39,827 nt of DNA from a virus, in the IMG/VR virus record IMGVR_UViG_3300022752_000164, positions 1 to 39,827 of that record, one strand, 5' to 3'. Position 1 is the stretch's first letter. Every line of letters starts with the position of its first letter. The translations under genes were made by a program, and so were the position numbers. Below the pieces are notes generated by a model. It searched no databases. It worked only from the letters and a program-made list of their open reading frames with translations, and had not been told where the DNA came from. Positions 15,436 to 24,139 of this stretch are shown here, piece by piece.

Positions 15436-16258
15436 TAATTGCGTCTTTTCTAATCAAAACAGCAGGCATAGCATTTTCTTCGTTAACAACATTTGCTTTC
15501 TTAGTGTTGTCATTCAAATCGACAAGTTTAACGCCATTCTCTTTATTCCAATCAAGAACTTGCTGCAAACTATCTTTGTAATCTAAATCAAGTTTAAGAA
15601 CAGGAATCTTCACTCCGCCATCAGTGTTCAAACTAACCATAGCAGCAGCAGCCCAACGATGATGACCGTCCACGACATAACCATCTTTTGAAACGATAAT
15701 CCTGTCTGCAAGTTTACCTGAATCTAAATCCATTTTACCAGACTCAATAGCCTCCATAATGCCACCAACTTTGCCAGCACTAATTTCAGATTGAATAGGC
15801 TTTAATTTAGCAGGGTCAGCCTCACCCTCAACAACTTTGACACCCTGTTTACGAGTATCCGCCAACCACTTTTCTTTATTCTCTGGGTCAACCTGTGGCA
15901 TCATTTTACGAGGAATACCAACGTTGTTCTGCGTCATTAAAGGCGTATTCTTCATTTCAATGTTGGTTAAATCGGCATTACTTTTAGCCTTAGCAGCATT
16001 ACGAAGAATCTCGGTAGTAGTTTTTACGTCTGCTTTAATGAACTTACCGTCAGCCAAAAGTTTCGCACCCTCAACAGCGTCAGTTACATCAATTACATCT
16101 TTAGGGTTAACTTTAAATCTAGTGTCCCAATGGCCCTCGTGTTTAGGTGCAGCAACGCTAGTCGCATTACCAGCAAACTTGCCACTTTTATCTCTAGGTT
16201 GGTCTGGGCTGTATTTTAAAACATCGTCAGATTCGTTGCCGAAATTGATAATAGGCAT
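15428..16258 (-). CDS. Cargo-motif protein with ParB-like domain
   Basis: A 276-residue protein. The array motif is at residues 15-29 (KYSPDQPRDKSGKFA). A Ser/Ala linker follows. Residues about 140-210 resemble the ParB/Srx nuclease-like fold, with P-I-Q-S-E-I-S, then I-I-V-S-K-D-G-Y-V-V-D-G-H-H-R-W-A-A-A (187-205), the last part being the phosphate-binding GHHR signature. ParB-like domains of this kind bind NTPs and in some cases nick DNA. Its first six residues (MPIINF) nearly match those of the Dps-like neighbour (MPITNF). Likely a virion-delivered or head-associated effector; function unproven. Confidence 0.75.
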   Translation of the reverse strand: MPIINFGNESDDVLKYSPDQPRDKSGKFAGNATSVAAPKHEGHWDTRFKVNPKDVIDVTDAVEGAKLLADGKFIKADVKTTTEILRNAAKAKSNADLTNIEMKNTPLMTQNNVGIPRKMMPQVDPENKEKWLADTRKQGVKVVEGEADPAKLKPIQSEISAGKVGGIMEAIESGKMDLDSGKLADRIIVSKDGYVVDGHHRWAAAAMVSLNTDGGVKIPVLKLDLDYKDSLQQVLDWNKENGVKLVDLNDNTKKANVVNEENAMPAVLIRKDAINE

Positions 16259-16806
16259 TATGCCTCGTTTTCCTCTTGAGGATTCACCGTCGCAACGTTA
16301 ACTTCATTTTGGTCAGCGAACCCATCTCCAACGATAGTACGCAACTGCCACTGCCATTTAGAGTGCATATCTTGGCGTTCAGCGAGGAAGTTTAGAATGC
16401 CCTGCTCGTTAATAGCGTTAGCCAAAATAATGCCTTTTACAATGCACTCAAGGCAATCCTCGTTAGCAGCGTAAACAACTTTAGCCAACTCGACAGGGTC
16501 AGTGCTAAGAGTAGGGGCCATCTCGCCAGTCTCTTCATTAGATTCAATGTAATCAGTTAATTGAATTGGGGCTGAAACATTCAATTTACGAATATTCTCG
16601 GCAAGCGGGTCAATCGCTGAATCAGCGTCTTCATAAATTTCTTGGAACAATTCGTGAAACTGCTGAAAATTAATGCCTGTAACGTTCCAGTGAGCACCGT
16701 GAGACAAGAATTTGAATTGAACTGTATCTTGCAGTAAATCTTTTAGTTGTGCTGCCAAAGCGTCTTTAGGGGTAGCCATATTGGAACTAAAATTCGTAAT
16801 TGGCAT
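16258..16806 (-). CDS. Dps-like ferritin (DNA protection during starvation)
   Basis: A 182-residue four-helix ferritin-like protein. The Dps signature H-G-A-H-W-N-V-T-G-x-x-F-x-x-x-H (36-51) and D-x-x-x-E (66-70) are present. By spacing, four of the five ferroxidase ligands are kept (H39, H51, D66, E70) and the fifth is replaced by Gln55. Dps proteins form 12-mers that bind DNA and oxidise Fe(II) with peroxide, protecting DNA. An unusual gene for a phage. Its location inside the effector array, with an MPITNF start like its neighbour, suggests it may be made late and could enter the virion or protect replicated DNA. Confidence 0.92.
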   Translation of the reverse strand: MPITNFSSNMATPKDALAAQLKDLLQDTVQFKFLSHGAHWNVTGINFQQFHELFQEIYEDADSAIDPLAENIRKLNVSAPIQLTDYIESNEETGEMAPTLSTDPVELAKVVYAANEDCLECIVKGIILANAINEQGILNFLAERQDMHSKWQWQLRTIVGDGFADQNEVNVATVNPQEENEA

Positions 16807-16813
16807 ATTTTCC

Positions 16814-17107
16814 TTAATCTAAATCGTTGGCAGAAACCCAACCAGTTTTACCAGTGGCAATGTTCTCTACTTGATAATAACCGTCGCCTCTGGCTGATTT
16901 AACGACAACACGCTGAGAATAATCGCCAGCCTTTAGCACTGCCTCTGACCCAACATCAAAAGTTTTGGCTGCTGGCCCAATCAAATTAGGATGACGTTTA
17001 ATTAATTCAGCCAAAGCCTGTTCATCACCGTCGTCTTTCATAAACAATAAAGTCACGTCGTCGATTGCTTGATACTTTATTGGGCCATCGCCCTCAATAA
17101 TGAACAT
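16814..17107 (-). CDS. Small SH3-like protein
   Basis: A 97-residue protein. Residues about 52-97 (G-S-E-A-V-L-K-A-G-D-Y-S-Q and G-Y-Y-Q-V-E-N-I-A-T-G-K-T-G-W-V) read as a bacterial SH3-type beta barrel, ending with the typical G-W-V-S. The first 50 residues are helical and acidic. It lacks the array motif. It shares one base with the metallopeptidase gene and lies seven bases before the Dps gene. A partner or inhibitor of a neighbour is possible; nothing in the sequence decides. Confidence 0.65.
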   Translation of the reverse strand: MFIIEGDGPIKYQAIDDVTLLFMKDDGDEQALAELIKRHPNLIGPAAKTFDVGSEAVLKAGDYSQRVVVKSARGDGYYQVENIATGKTGWVSANDLD

Positions 17108-18171
17108 TATTTACCTTTCATTGATGCTGGTAATTGCCAATTTTGGTCTTTAGCGAAATTAGTTAAAGCGTTCTGTTGTTCAGTCGTGGCGGTTGCGTAT
17201 TTTGTAAAATCAAAATTGCCTCCATTAGAAACCCAATGCAAATATGTTTCGGCATACCATTCCGCCGAACTGCTGCGACTGTATTCTGAAAAATGATATT
17301 TCTTTCTGGTTTTTTCCATTTTAGCCCAAGAAATATTCCTGTCGCTACCAGTGTCTCTGTAAGCCTCGAAACTTACAATGTGCCCAAATTCGTGAACGAT
17401 AGTGGCTTTAGATGCGTTGGCTCGTAAAACCACCATTTTACTGTTAACAGACCTAGAACCTGCCTTAACTGCCCTGCCTCCACCAAATACAGAACCTGAA
17501 TGCCTAGAATCTCCAGCATAACCCATAGCGTTTCGCCAGTCTGCACTTGCCGAGTCAATTCTAACCAACATATTTCCAGCGATGTTTACTTTGTTGCCTT
17601 TGTAAACGTCAGCACACAACATCATTTTCTCAAATTTTTGTTCAGAAGTTAGATTAGTTACGTCTTCTCTTTCAACAGTAAAAACTAGACCTGAAGAATG
17701 TTTGTAAATTTCTAGTTGGCCTTTATCGGCAAGTTTTTGGTAATATTCTATTGCTATAACTTTGTCCATACTTGAACCTTTGCCATAAATGTATTCAGAC
17801 ATAAAGGCTGCACCTTTCTTAGCAGGCACATAATCCCATCCACTAGGCAGAACTTTACTTCCGATAGGAACTAATTTAATTGGAGGCGTTTGCCACCTGT
17901 CTTTTAAAGTTTGCCTATCTAAATAACTGTGCAAATCGTTAGCAACGCCTCCAGAGGCGAATCTACCGTGAGAATCTCTGGCTTGTCCCTCGGCATATTT
18001 GGCGAGTCTTTCAGTTTCGTATTCTTCAACCCAATCGAGAGCATCGCCATTAGTTTGCTTAATAATGTGTTGAAAACTGACTTCCCTGTTGTTGTCTAAA
18101 ATAATTAAAGTTTCAAGACCTAAATCTCCCTCAAACCTCCATCTACCAAAAGGAGTATTTAATACAGTCAT
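17107..18171 (-). CDS. Cargo-motif protein with HExxH metallopeptidase domain
   Basis: A 354-residue protein. Residues 1-50 form a domain (F-G-R-W-R-F-E-G, then E-V-S-F-Q-H-I, then T-N-G-D-A-L) shared with the ART protein at 22919-24139. The array motif is at 58-72 (KYAEGQARDSHGRFA). The C-terminal half carries H-E-F-G-H (260-264), with Glu304 or Glu308 as likely third zinc ligand (S-A-E-W-Y-A-E). Gluzincin-type toxins carry this pattern. Shared N terminus with a different C-terminal domain is the mark of domain shuffling. Substrate unknown. Confidence 0.8.
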   Translation of the reverse strand: MTVLNTPFGRWRFEGDLGLETLIILDNNREVSFQHIIKQTNGDALDWVEEYETERLAKYAEGQARDSHGRFASGGVANDLHSYLDRQTLKDRWQTPPIKLVPIGSKVLPSGWDYVPAKKGAAFMSEYIYGKGSSMDKVIAIEYYQKLADKGQLEIYKHSSGLVFTVEREDVTNLTSEQKFEKMMLCADVYKGNKVNIAGNMLVRIDSASADWRNAMGYAGDSRHSGSVFGGGRAVKAGSRSVNSKMVVLRANASKATIVHEFGHIVSFEAYRDTGSDRNISWAKMEKTRKKYHFSEYSRSSSAEWYAETYLHWVSNGGNFDFTKYATATTEQQNALTNFAKDQNWQLPASMKGK

Positions 18172-19649
18172 TACTTATCCTTTCCAAGAATCGGGTCGCC
18201 TTTAACTACTTGAATGCCAGCATCAGTTAAAGATTGAATTTCTGTTTTAGTCATACTGAAAGTTGGTGGCACAACTATTTTAGCAACATCACTTAACTTT
18301 ACTCCACCGTGAATTTGAGCCTCTAAATAACCGCTTGCAGCCCAAGTGCGAACATCTTTAACGCCTTTATACCCCGTAATCGCACCCCGTTTGGCTGCGT
18401 ATAAACTAGGTAGCAAATATTTAGTATCTGCTCTTGGTGGTTCCATCTGCCAAGTAAAGAGGCTGTCTGATACCCCTGTTTGAACAGGATATTGTGCCAT
18501 ATTGGTCATATGATAAACCGCTTTAGAAGACCTATTGTTATTATTCAAAAGCGTTGTAGCGTGTTTTCCGTACATAGAATAAAAATCAGAAACACTCATA
18601 TCGCCTTTTGTCAAATCAGACATCCAAGACGCACCTCCAACGTAGCCATCTAAAGAATCGCCAATCGTAATGCTTGTTCTGGAGGCTACTGAATCTTTCA
18701 TCACAAGTTGGATTTCACCGTAAGTTGATTCATCTGCAGAACGATTTAACACTGCGTAAATAGGTTTTGGTGCTTTACTTGGAATACCCAAAACCCCTAA
18801 TTCATATGTGTCTCGAACATCTAAATACTCTTGCCTAGTAGCACCACCCTTTTCCTGCAAAGGCACTTCGTGTCCAGATTTGTATTCACCATCTGCTATA
18901 AATCTTCTTAGACGACCTTTAGGCATAGTCAAAGAAATAGTACCGTCAGATGCCTCTACACTTAATTGTTTAATAGCCTGATGTGCGATGTCGTCAACAA
19001 TAAATCCTACTGATTTACCATCAGGGAACGCCTGTTCTCGCATAATGTCTTTAACAACTTTATTTTCTTCTGCTAAATAAGAGGCAACTTTATCTGGGTC
19101 TGCTGGAATACCCATAGGTTTAACTCTTGACCAAAAATCAGGTTCAGCACCAGCCATCTCTTTTAAACCAGCCCGCAAAATTGTGGTTTGTTCTTCTTTA
19201 CCTAAATTTTCAAATAAAGTTCCCTCTGGATAACCTGCTTTAACCAACATTTCAGAAGTGATTTGGATAGGAGGTTTAGGATAACGAGGGTCATTAAGAA
19301 TTGCTTTTTCTAAAACATCGTCCTCTTTAGCAACGTCAGGATGTGCTAACCTGTAAGCCCTGTCTGCTAAACCTCCAGTGAATTTACGTTCTTGCGAACC
19401 ATCCCAATAACTAGACAACAAAGGTGCGTCAGGGCCGTCTAAATCTTGCACATTTGGCACATAAGGAGTGTCTGCCCATCCTTGACTGTTAATTTTCAAA
19501 GGATAAGGACGCTGATTATCTCCGCCTCCAACTCCTTCTGGTGCAAACCTACCGTGAGAATCTCTTGCTTGACCCTCAGCGTATTTTGTTAAAGATTCAT
19601 CCGCCAGCATTAAGCCAAAATCTTCATTATCATAAATAAGATTACTCAA
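18171..19649 (-). CDS. Cargo-motif protein, DUF3626-like domain (copy 3)
   Basis: A 492-residue protein with a short leader and the array motif at 22-36 (KYAEGQARDSHGRFA). The C-terminal part has P-I-Y-A-V-L-N, then S-R-T-S-I-T-I-G-D-S-L, then Y-L-E-A-Q-I-H-G-G-V near 441-450, which I recognise as the DUF3626 pattern (R-x-T-x-x-x-x-D-S then E-x-Q/H-x-H-G). The function of DUF3626 is not established. Two further copies lie in the array at 20722-22053 and 24139-25602. It shares one base with the metallopeptidase gene. Confidence 0.7.
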   Translation of the reverse strand: MSNLIYDNEDFGLMLADESLTKYAEGQARDSHGRFAPEGVGGGDNQRPYPLKINSQGWADTPYVPNVQDLDGPDAPLLSSYWDGSQERKFTGGLADRAYRLAHPDVAKEDDVLEKAILNDPRYPKPPIQITSEMLVKAGYPEGTLFENLGKEEQTTILRAGLKEMAGAEPDFWSRVKPMGIPADPDKVASYLAEENKVVKDIMREQAFPDGKSVGFIVDDIAHQAIKQLSVEASDGTISLTMPKGRLRRFIADGEYKSGHEVPLQEKGGATRQEYLDVRDTYELGVLGIPSKAPKPIYAVLNRSADESTYGEIQLVMKDSVASRTSITIGDSLDGYVGGASWMSDLTKGDMSVSDFYSMYGKHATTLLNNNNRSSKAVYHMTNMAQYPVQTGVSDSLFTWQMEPPRADTKYLLPSLYAAKRGAITGYKGVKDVRTWAASGYLEAQIHGGVKLSDVAKIVVPPTFSMTKTEIQSLTDAGIQVVKGDPILGKDK

Positions 19650-20719
19650 GGTGTTTTATACTCCACATTCACTAAAACAGTTCCATCGGGTTGAATTTCT
19701 CTAGACAATACGTTTACCGTCGTGTTTCTTGGTAAAACCATTTCTCCAACACCTACGTCAACACCAGTAGAACCAGCACTTAATACTCCACGCATTAACA
19801 CAGGAACATCGCCCTCTTTACCTAATTTAGCGGTTCTTTGGCTTAAATAGAACTTTGCCTCGTTTCCGCCAGTAAAATCTTGTGCCATAAAGCCTTTATC
19901 TGTGAAACTAAATCCTGCAACAAGTTTATTCGCAATGCTTGGTTTCAAAATAGCACCTCTAAAAACTTCTGTATCTCTAAGAACTTTGCTGTTATTTACC
20001 AAATTGTCGATAAGCAAATCTTCTTCACTGGGAGGCTTGCCAGAACGTAAAGCCCTCTGTCGTTGCAAAGTTTTTTTATCGTCTAGAACCCATTTAGCCC
20101 TTGCTGTTCTGGCCTCCTGAGGCGTGTCAAAACTTTCAAAATTATATTTGACACTAAATCTGCCTGCCCCCCAAGCGTTTGCTGCTTGCCAATAAGGAAG
20201 AGCAGCCATCTCTGCTTTTCTGGCATCTTCTAAATTGCCGACTTTATTCTGTAAATCTTCAGGCAAAGCACTATAAAACATATATGGTTTACCAGTTGCG
20301 GGATTAATTTGGTCGTAAATATCCTGAATCTGGCTATGATATTTCTTGTAAATCTCTGTTTCTGCATCAACGTCTCTGGGAGTGTCTTTAGTTGCGATAG
20401 CCAGCGAATTTTCAGCGTTAGCAGCAATAATTTTATTATCGCCTCCAACTCCTTCTGGTGCAAACTGACCGTGCGAGTTTCTTCTCTGGTCAGGTCTGAA
20501 CTTTTGAATTTTTGCCTGTTCAGTGAACTTTTCCAGCAAATATTCGTAAAGCCCATCATCTAAAGTAATAACTTCATTACCGTCGTATGCCTTAACTTCT
20601 GGGTCTGTAAACAACAAACTGTTCGCATAACCAACACTGCCACTGGTAGTAACAAGAACGTTAGGTGCAAGAATGCCATAAGCAACATTATTGATAAGTA
20701 ATTTAATTGGTATCTGCAT
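19646..20719 (-). CDS. Cargo-motif protein with degenerate ADP-ribosyltransferase domain
   Basis: A 357-residue protein. Residues 1-70 are a distinct N-terminal region; the motif is at 73-87 (KFRPDQRRNSHGQFA) followed by PEGVGG. The ART fold is seen by order: V-F-R-G-A (Arg254), then the F-T-D-K-G-F loop where the usual STS is replaced by M-A-Q (278-280), then V-G-E-M-V-L-P (Glu326) where the first residue of ExE is Val. The catalytic Arg and last Glu remain. It may be inactive, act on another substrate, or be a decoy. It is most similar to the protein at 25599-26516. Confidence 0.7.
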   Translation of the reverse strand: MQIPIKLLINNVAYGILAPNVLVTTSGSVGYANSLLFTDPEVKAYDGNEVITLDDGLYEYLLEKFTEQAKIQKFRPDQRRNSHGQFAPEGVGGDNKIIAANAENSLAIATKDTPRDVDAETEIYKKYHSQIQDIYDQINPATGKPYMFYSALPEDLQNKVGNLEDARKAEMAALPYWQAANAWGAGRFSVKYNFESFDTPQEARTARAKWVLDDKKTLQRQRALRSGKPPSEEDLLIDNLVNNSKVLRDTEVFRGAILKPSIANKLVAGFSFTDKGFMAQDFTGGNEAKFYLSQRTAKLGKEGDVPVLMRGVLSAGSTGVDVGVGEMVLPRNTTVNVLSREIQPDGTVLVNVEYKTP

Positions 20720-20721
20720 CT

Positions 20722-22053
20722 TTAATCCTTTGGCAGAGGAGGTTCAGTAGGCAAAATTTCATAACTTATGCCTGCCTTGTCTAGTCTATTCAATAATGTT
20801 TGAGGAACATCACTTCTGTGAATAATAATCTTGTCGATATCTCCCAGTGTAACTCCACCGTGAAATTGAGTTTCCAGAATCGTGTATTCGCTTGCTGGAT
20901 GAGAGAAATAATTAATTCCTGTTCCAGCCTTATATGCAGCAGCAGTTTGCCCTATTGTGTTGTTGTTACGATAATCAGGACTAATGTTGCTGCCTGCCTT
21001 GAATGGAGTTGTATGCGACAAACCATTTAGACTATCACCGATACTCAAAGTTGTTCTCGATAAAACAGATGGTTTCAAAATAATCTCTGAATCGCCATAA
21101 CCCTGTAAAAATTGTGGAGTATTACCATTGTTGGCCCTCATAAATCCATAAATTGGTCGAGCAGAATCAGGCGTATTGTCGTCATAACCAAACCAAAGAT
21201 TCTCCATAACAGCACGTCTGTCTAAATATCCCTCGTACATTAGTCCAGCAGTAGATAAACGTTTTCCTGTTTCGTAAGAAGTTTTATATCTACCGTCGCT
21301 AAGAAGAGGCCCAAGTTTCGTAGAGTTAATTCGAATAGCAGGAGAAGACTCACCCAGAAACTCGTTTACCGCTTGACTCGCAGCAGCAAAAGACTCTTCC
21401 CTAGTCATATGCCTGTAACCAGATTCGTATGCTTGCTTGTTTTTATCCCAATTAGGCAAAGTCGGTTCATCTTTAGGGTCTCCAGAGTAATAATCGCCTA
21501 ATTCAATTAACCGTGGAATCTCTTTCCCAGCAGGAGAATGCTCGTAATCTGGGTTCTCGACCATTCTTCCAGTTTCTGGGTCTCTAATTTGAAACTGAAT
21601 AGACGCATCGGCCTTTTCTCCAACAGTCTTGAAACCATTATACTCTGTTTTAAAGCCCCTAATTCTTTGCAGTAAAGGGTCAGACATATATTCTTCACGA
21701 GCAGCAATAACTCTAGGGTCAGCCAAAGCCATATCCCAAATTTTGCGGTTGCCATCATAAGAATTGGCTATTTCAGGGTTGGCAGCCTTTATTTCTTCTT
21801 TAACTTCGAATTCAATGTTGTCGTATTTACGTCTAGCATCAACAAGGTTCTGCATTTCTTGCGGAGTATATGTTGGTCTGTCAAGGTTTACGCCAGCAGG
21901 AATAGCGGACACCGTCGCTGAACCTCCTGAACCCTCTGGAGCGAACTGGCCGTGAGCGTTCCTACGTTGGTCAGCCCTGTATTTATTTACATCCTCTGTC
22001 TCAAAAATCAGACCGTCGTAATCTTCATCAGAATAAATAAACCTATTTGTCAT
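20722..22053 (-). CDS. Cargo-motif protein, DUF3626-like domain (copy 2)
   Basis: A 443-residue protein with leader and motif at 24-38 (KYRADQRRNAHGQFA). The region 298-400 contains R-P-I-Y-G-F, Y-G-D-S-E-I-I-L-K-P, S-R-T-T-L-S-I-G-D-S (332-341) and L-E-T-Q-F-H-G-G-V (393-401), the DUF3626-like pattern shared with copies at 18171-19649 and 24139-25602. The middle region (100-290) is charged and poorly conserved between copies. Function unknown. Confidence 0.7.
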   Translation of the reverse strand: MTNRFIYSDEDYDGLIFETEDVNKYRADQRRNAHGQFAPEGSGGSATVSAIPAGVNLDRPTYTPQEMQNLVDARRKYDNIEFEVKEEIKAANPEIANSYDGNRKIWDMALADPRVIAAREEYMSDPLLQRIRGFKTEYNGFKTVGEKADASIQFQIRDPETGRMVENPDYEHSPAGKEIPRLIELGDYYSGDPKDEPTLPNWDKNKQAYESGYRHMTREESFAAASQAVNEFLGESSPAIRINSTKLGPLLSDGRYKTSYETGKRLSTAGLMYEGYLDRRAVMENLWFGYDDNTPDSARPIYGFMRANNGNTPQFLQGYGDSEIILKPSVLSRTTLSIGDSLNGLSHTTPFKAGSNISPDYRNNNTIGQTAAAYKAGTGINYFSHPASEYTILETQFHGGVTLGDIDKIIIHRSDVPQTLLNRLDKAGISYEILPTEPPLPKD

Positions 22054-22922
22054 TGGTTTACCTCGACTTCAATCATTTTCATTGTCTCGCCATTAGGAGT
22101 TTTAGTCGTAGATTTATTTGTGACAGTAAATTTAGAACCTCTTTGTAATACATATTCTTTTTCATTCCAATCGCCCTCAAAACTGAAAACACTTTCCATA
22201 AAAATCCCTTTAGTGTTAGGAGGACATTTTATTTTTAAAAGAATACCCTCGTTGCCTATTTCACTTTCATTAAAATCGTGGGCAACAATATCTTCTACGG
22301 AAGTGCTGACGAAACCTTTATCTACCCAAGATTCTCCAACATTCATTCCTTTAATTTTATCGGCTACTGAACCAGCCATTCCTCTGTATACGACATTATT
22401 CACAGGAATAGCAGGTGCAAGGTCTATGATTTTTGTCATATCGTTTATATTGTCTTGAATCGGTTTATCTGTCCAACTTTTATCTGGTGGATAACCATTT
22501 CTCAATCTGTCGTTCATAGAACGATAACCATTGGCTATGTAATTGTGAAGAACGTCCACAGGAGGTAGATTGTAACCATTTTGGTTGTAATTTCCAAAAT
22601 TGATTTGCCCGATTTTTGAACCATAATCTTTTTGATAGGCGACCATTTCTTCATAAGACATTGTGCTGCCACCACTGGCGAATCTACCGTGATTATCCCG
22701 AGGTTGCCCCTCAGCGTATTTTTGAACTATGCTATAACCTTTGTTGGCCAAAGCGTTTTTAAGGCTTTCAGGCATAGCCTCGGCAGCAGGAAGATGCATA
22801 AAATCGTTTACACCATCTTCACCCACAAATCTAATGAACGCATCAACATTAGTAGGTAAATCCCAACTAAGAGTTTTAATCCAATCGGCATCCCTAATAT
22901 TGTCTTCAACCCAAATAATCAA
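22050..22922 (-). CDS. Cargo-motif protein with ADP-ribosyltransferase domain (EKE)
   Basis: A 290-residue protein. Motif at 68-82 (KYAEGQPRDNHGRFA). The C-terminal 170 residues are a canonical R-S-E ART: V-V-Y-R-G-M (Arg180), K-G-F-V-S-T-S (STS 206-208) and W-N-E-K-E-Y-V-L (Glu254-Lys-Glu256). All three catalytic elements are intact, so transfer of ADP-ribose from NAD to a protein side chain is expected, with ExE more usual for arginine targets. The first 66 residues are an acidic helical domain unlike the other members. Overlaps the next gene by four bases. Confidence 0.85.
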   Translation of the reverse strand: MIIWVEDNIRDADWIKTLSWDLPTNVDAFIRFVGEDGVNDFMHLPAAEAMPESLKNALANKGYSIVQKYAEGQPRDNHGRFASGGSTMSYEEMVAYQKDYGSKIGQINFGNYNQNGYNLPPVDVLHNYIANGYRSMNDRLRNGYPPDKSWTDKPIQDNINDMTKIIDLAPAIPVNNVVYRGMAGSVADKIKGMNVGESWVDKGFVSTSVEDIVAHDFNESEIGNEGILLKIKCPPNTKGIFMESVFSFEGDWNEKEYVLQRGSKFTVTNKSTTKTPNGETMKMIEVEVNQ

Positions 22923-24139
22923 GGATTACCTCCATCAAAAACCCAAGAATTGTTATTCACATCAAAATCAACTGAACCAGCCTCAATGTCTCGAATACCA
23001 CCTAATAAAACGACTTCTTTCTCATTCAAACATCCAGTTCCAGTCATTGCTGTACTAAAAACATTTTTAGCATCTACCGTGATTTTGAGAATATTGTTGT
23101 CTGGAGCAAAGTTTAGAGCGACACTAGCGTGAGTACTCCAAGAACTTAGTGGTCGAAGTTTTGCAGGATATTTGCCAACGAATTCACTTTTAGAAAATTC
23201 GCTATCAATTCCTCTAAATAAAACTACTTTAGTGATGCCTTTACTTTTAAGGTACGCTTGCGTGTTGTCGTATTGCGATTGAAGAAAAGATTTGATGATA
23301 TCACCGTTTGCTGCTTTGAACGCATCCATTTTAGGTTTTAATTCTGTTTCCCAACGAGGACTACTGAATCTCCATTTAGAAGTGTCTTTCAAATCGAATG
23401 TTTCTTGAGCAATATCCTGAATAGATAAAGCACGAGAATTGTTGTCGTTAGAAGTGCCAGCCCAAGTAGCAACCAAATTATTGACAACACCCTCTCTAAT
23501 CATTTGCATTCCCTCTGGGGTCGCAGCAAGATTCGGGAATCCTACACGTTCATTAGCCCGATTGGCAGATTCGAATTCTGCTCTTTTATCCTGCAAAAGT
23601 TTCTGTGCCTCGTCAAAAGTAAAATCTTTTTGAGATGTTTTAATGTTTAAATAATTCATAGCACCTTTAAAAGACATAAATTCTTCACTGTTGTCTATGT
23701 TCACAATGCAATGGATGTCTTCAGGAGATTTCTTGCCCTGCCAAACTTTGTTATCCCACACAACACCTTGCGTATTTTCCCAATAATCTATGAATTGCTG
23801 GTCTGAAACTGTCTTCTGCATTCTTTCAGTTAATTCAGAAACTACTGTTTTCTTGCGTTCATAAATAACGCTTTCAGTAGGCGGTGCTCCCCAAAAATCG
23901 ACAGTTTGCCCATCTAAAGTTCTGCCAGAACCACTGAATCTACCGTGAGAGTCTCTAGGTTGTCCCTCTGCGTACTTTTGCACGTTATCTAGGTTTGCCA
24001 TTATTTCTAACGCATCGCCATTAGTGAGAGTGATTAAATTAGCGTAAGAAACTTCACTGCCATCAGCAACAGTAATAATTGTTTGAGGCGTTAAATTACC
24101 ATCCCAAGTCCACGTTCCATAATCAGTCATTATTTGCAT
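22919..24139 (-). CDS. Cargo-motif protein with ADP-ribosyltransferase domain (EKE), shared N terminus
   Basis: A 406-residue protein. Residues 1-50 (G-T-W-T-W-D-G-N-L, E-V-S-Y-A-N-L, T-N-G-D-A-L) match the N terminus of the metallopeptidase protein at 17107-18171. Motif at 55-68 (KYAEGQPRDSHGRF). The ART domain has L-F-R-G-I-D (Arg309), L-S-S-W-S-T-H-A-S (331-339) and L-N-E-K-E-V-V-L (Glu373-Lys-Glu375). A helical region fills 90-290. Catalytic residues intact. Likely a packaged or injected effector; target unknown. Confidence 0.85.
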   Translation of the reverse strand: MQIMTDYGTWTWDGNLTPQTIITVADGSEVSYANLITLTNGDALEIMANLDNVQKYAEGQPRDSHGRFSGSGRTLDGQTVDFWGAPPTESVIYERKKTVVSELTERMQKTVSDQQFIDYWENTQGVVWDNKVWQGKKSPEDIHCIVNIDNSEEFMSFKGAMNYLNIKTSQKDFTFDEAQKLLQDKRAEFESANRANERVGFPNLAATPEGMQMIREGVVNNLVATWAGTSNDNNSRALSIQDIAQETFDLKDTSKWRFSSPRWETELKPKMDAFKAANGDIIKSFLQSQYDNTQAYLKSKGITKVVLFRGIDSEFSKSEFVGKYPAKLRPLSSWSTHASVALNFAPDNNILKITVDAKNVFSTAMTGTGCLNEKEVVLLGGIRDIEAGSVDFDVNNNSWVFDGGNP

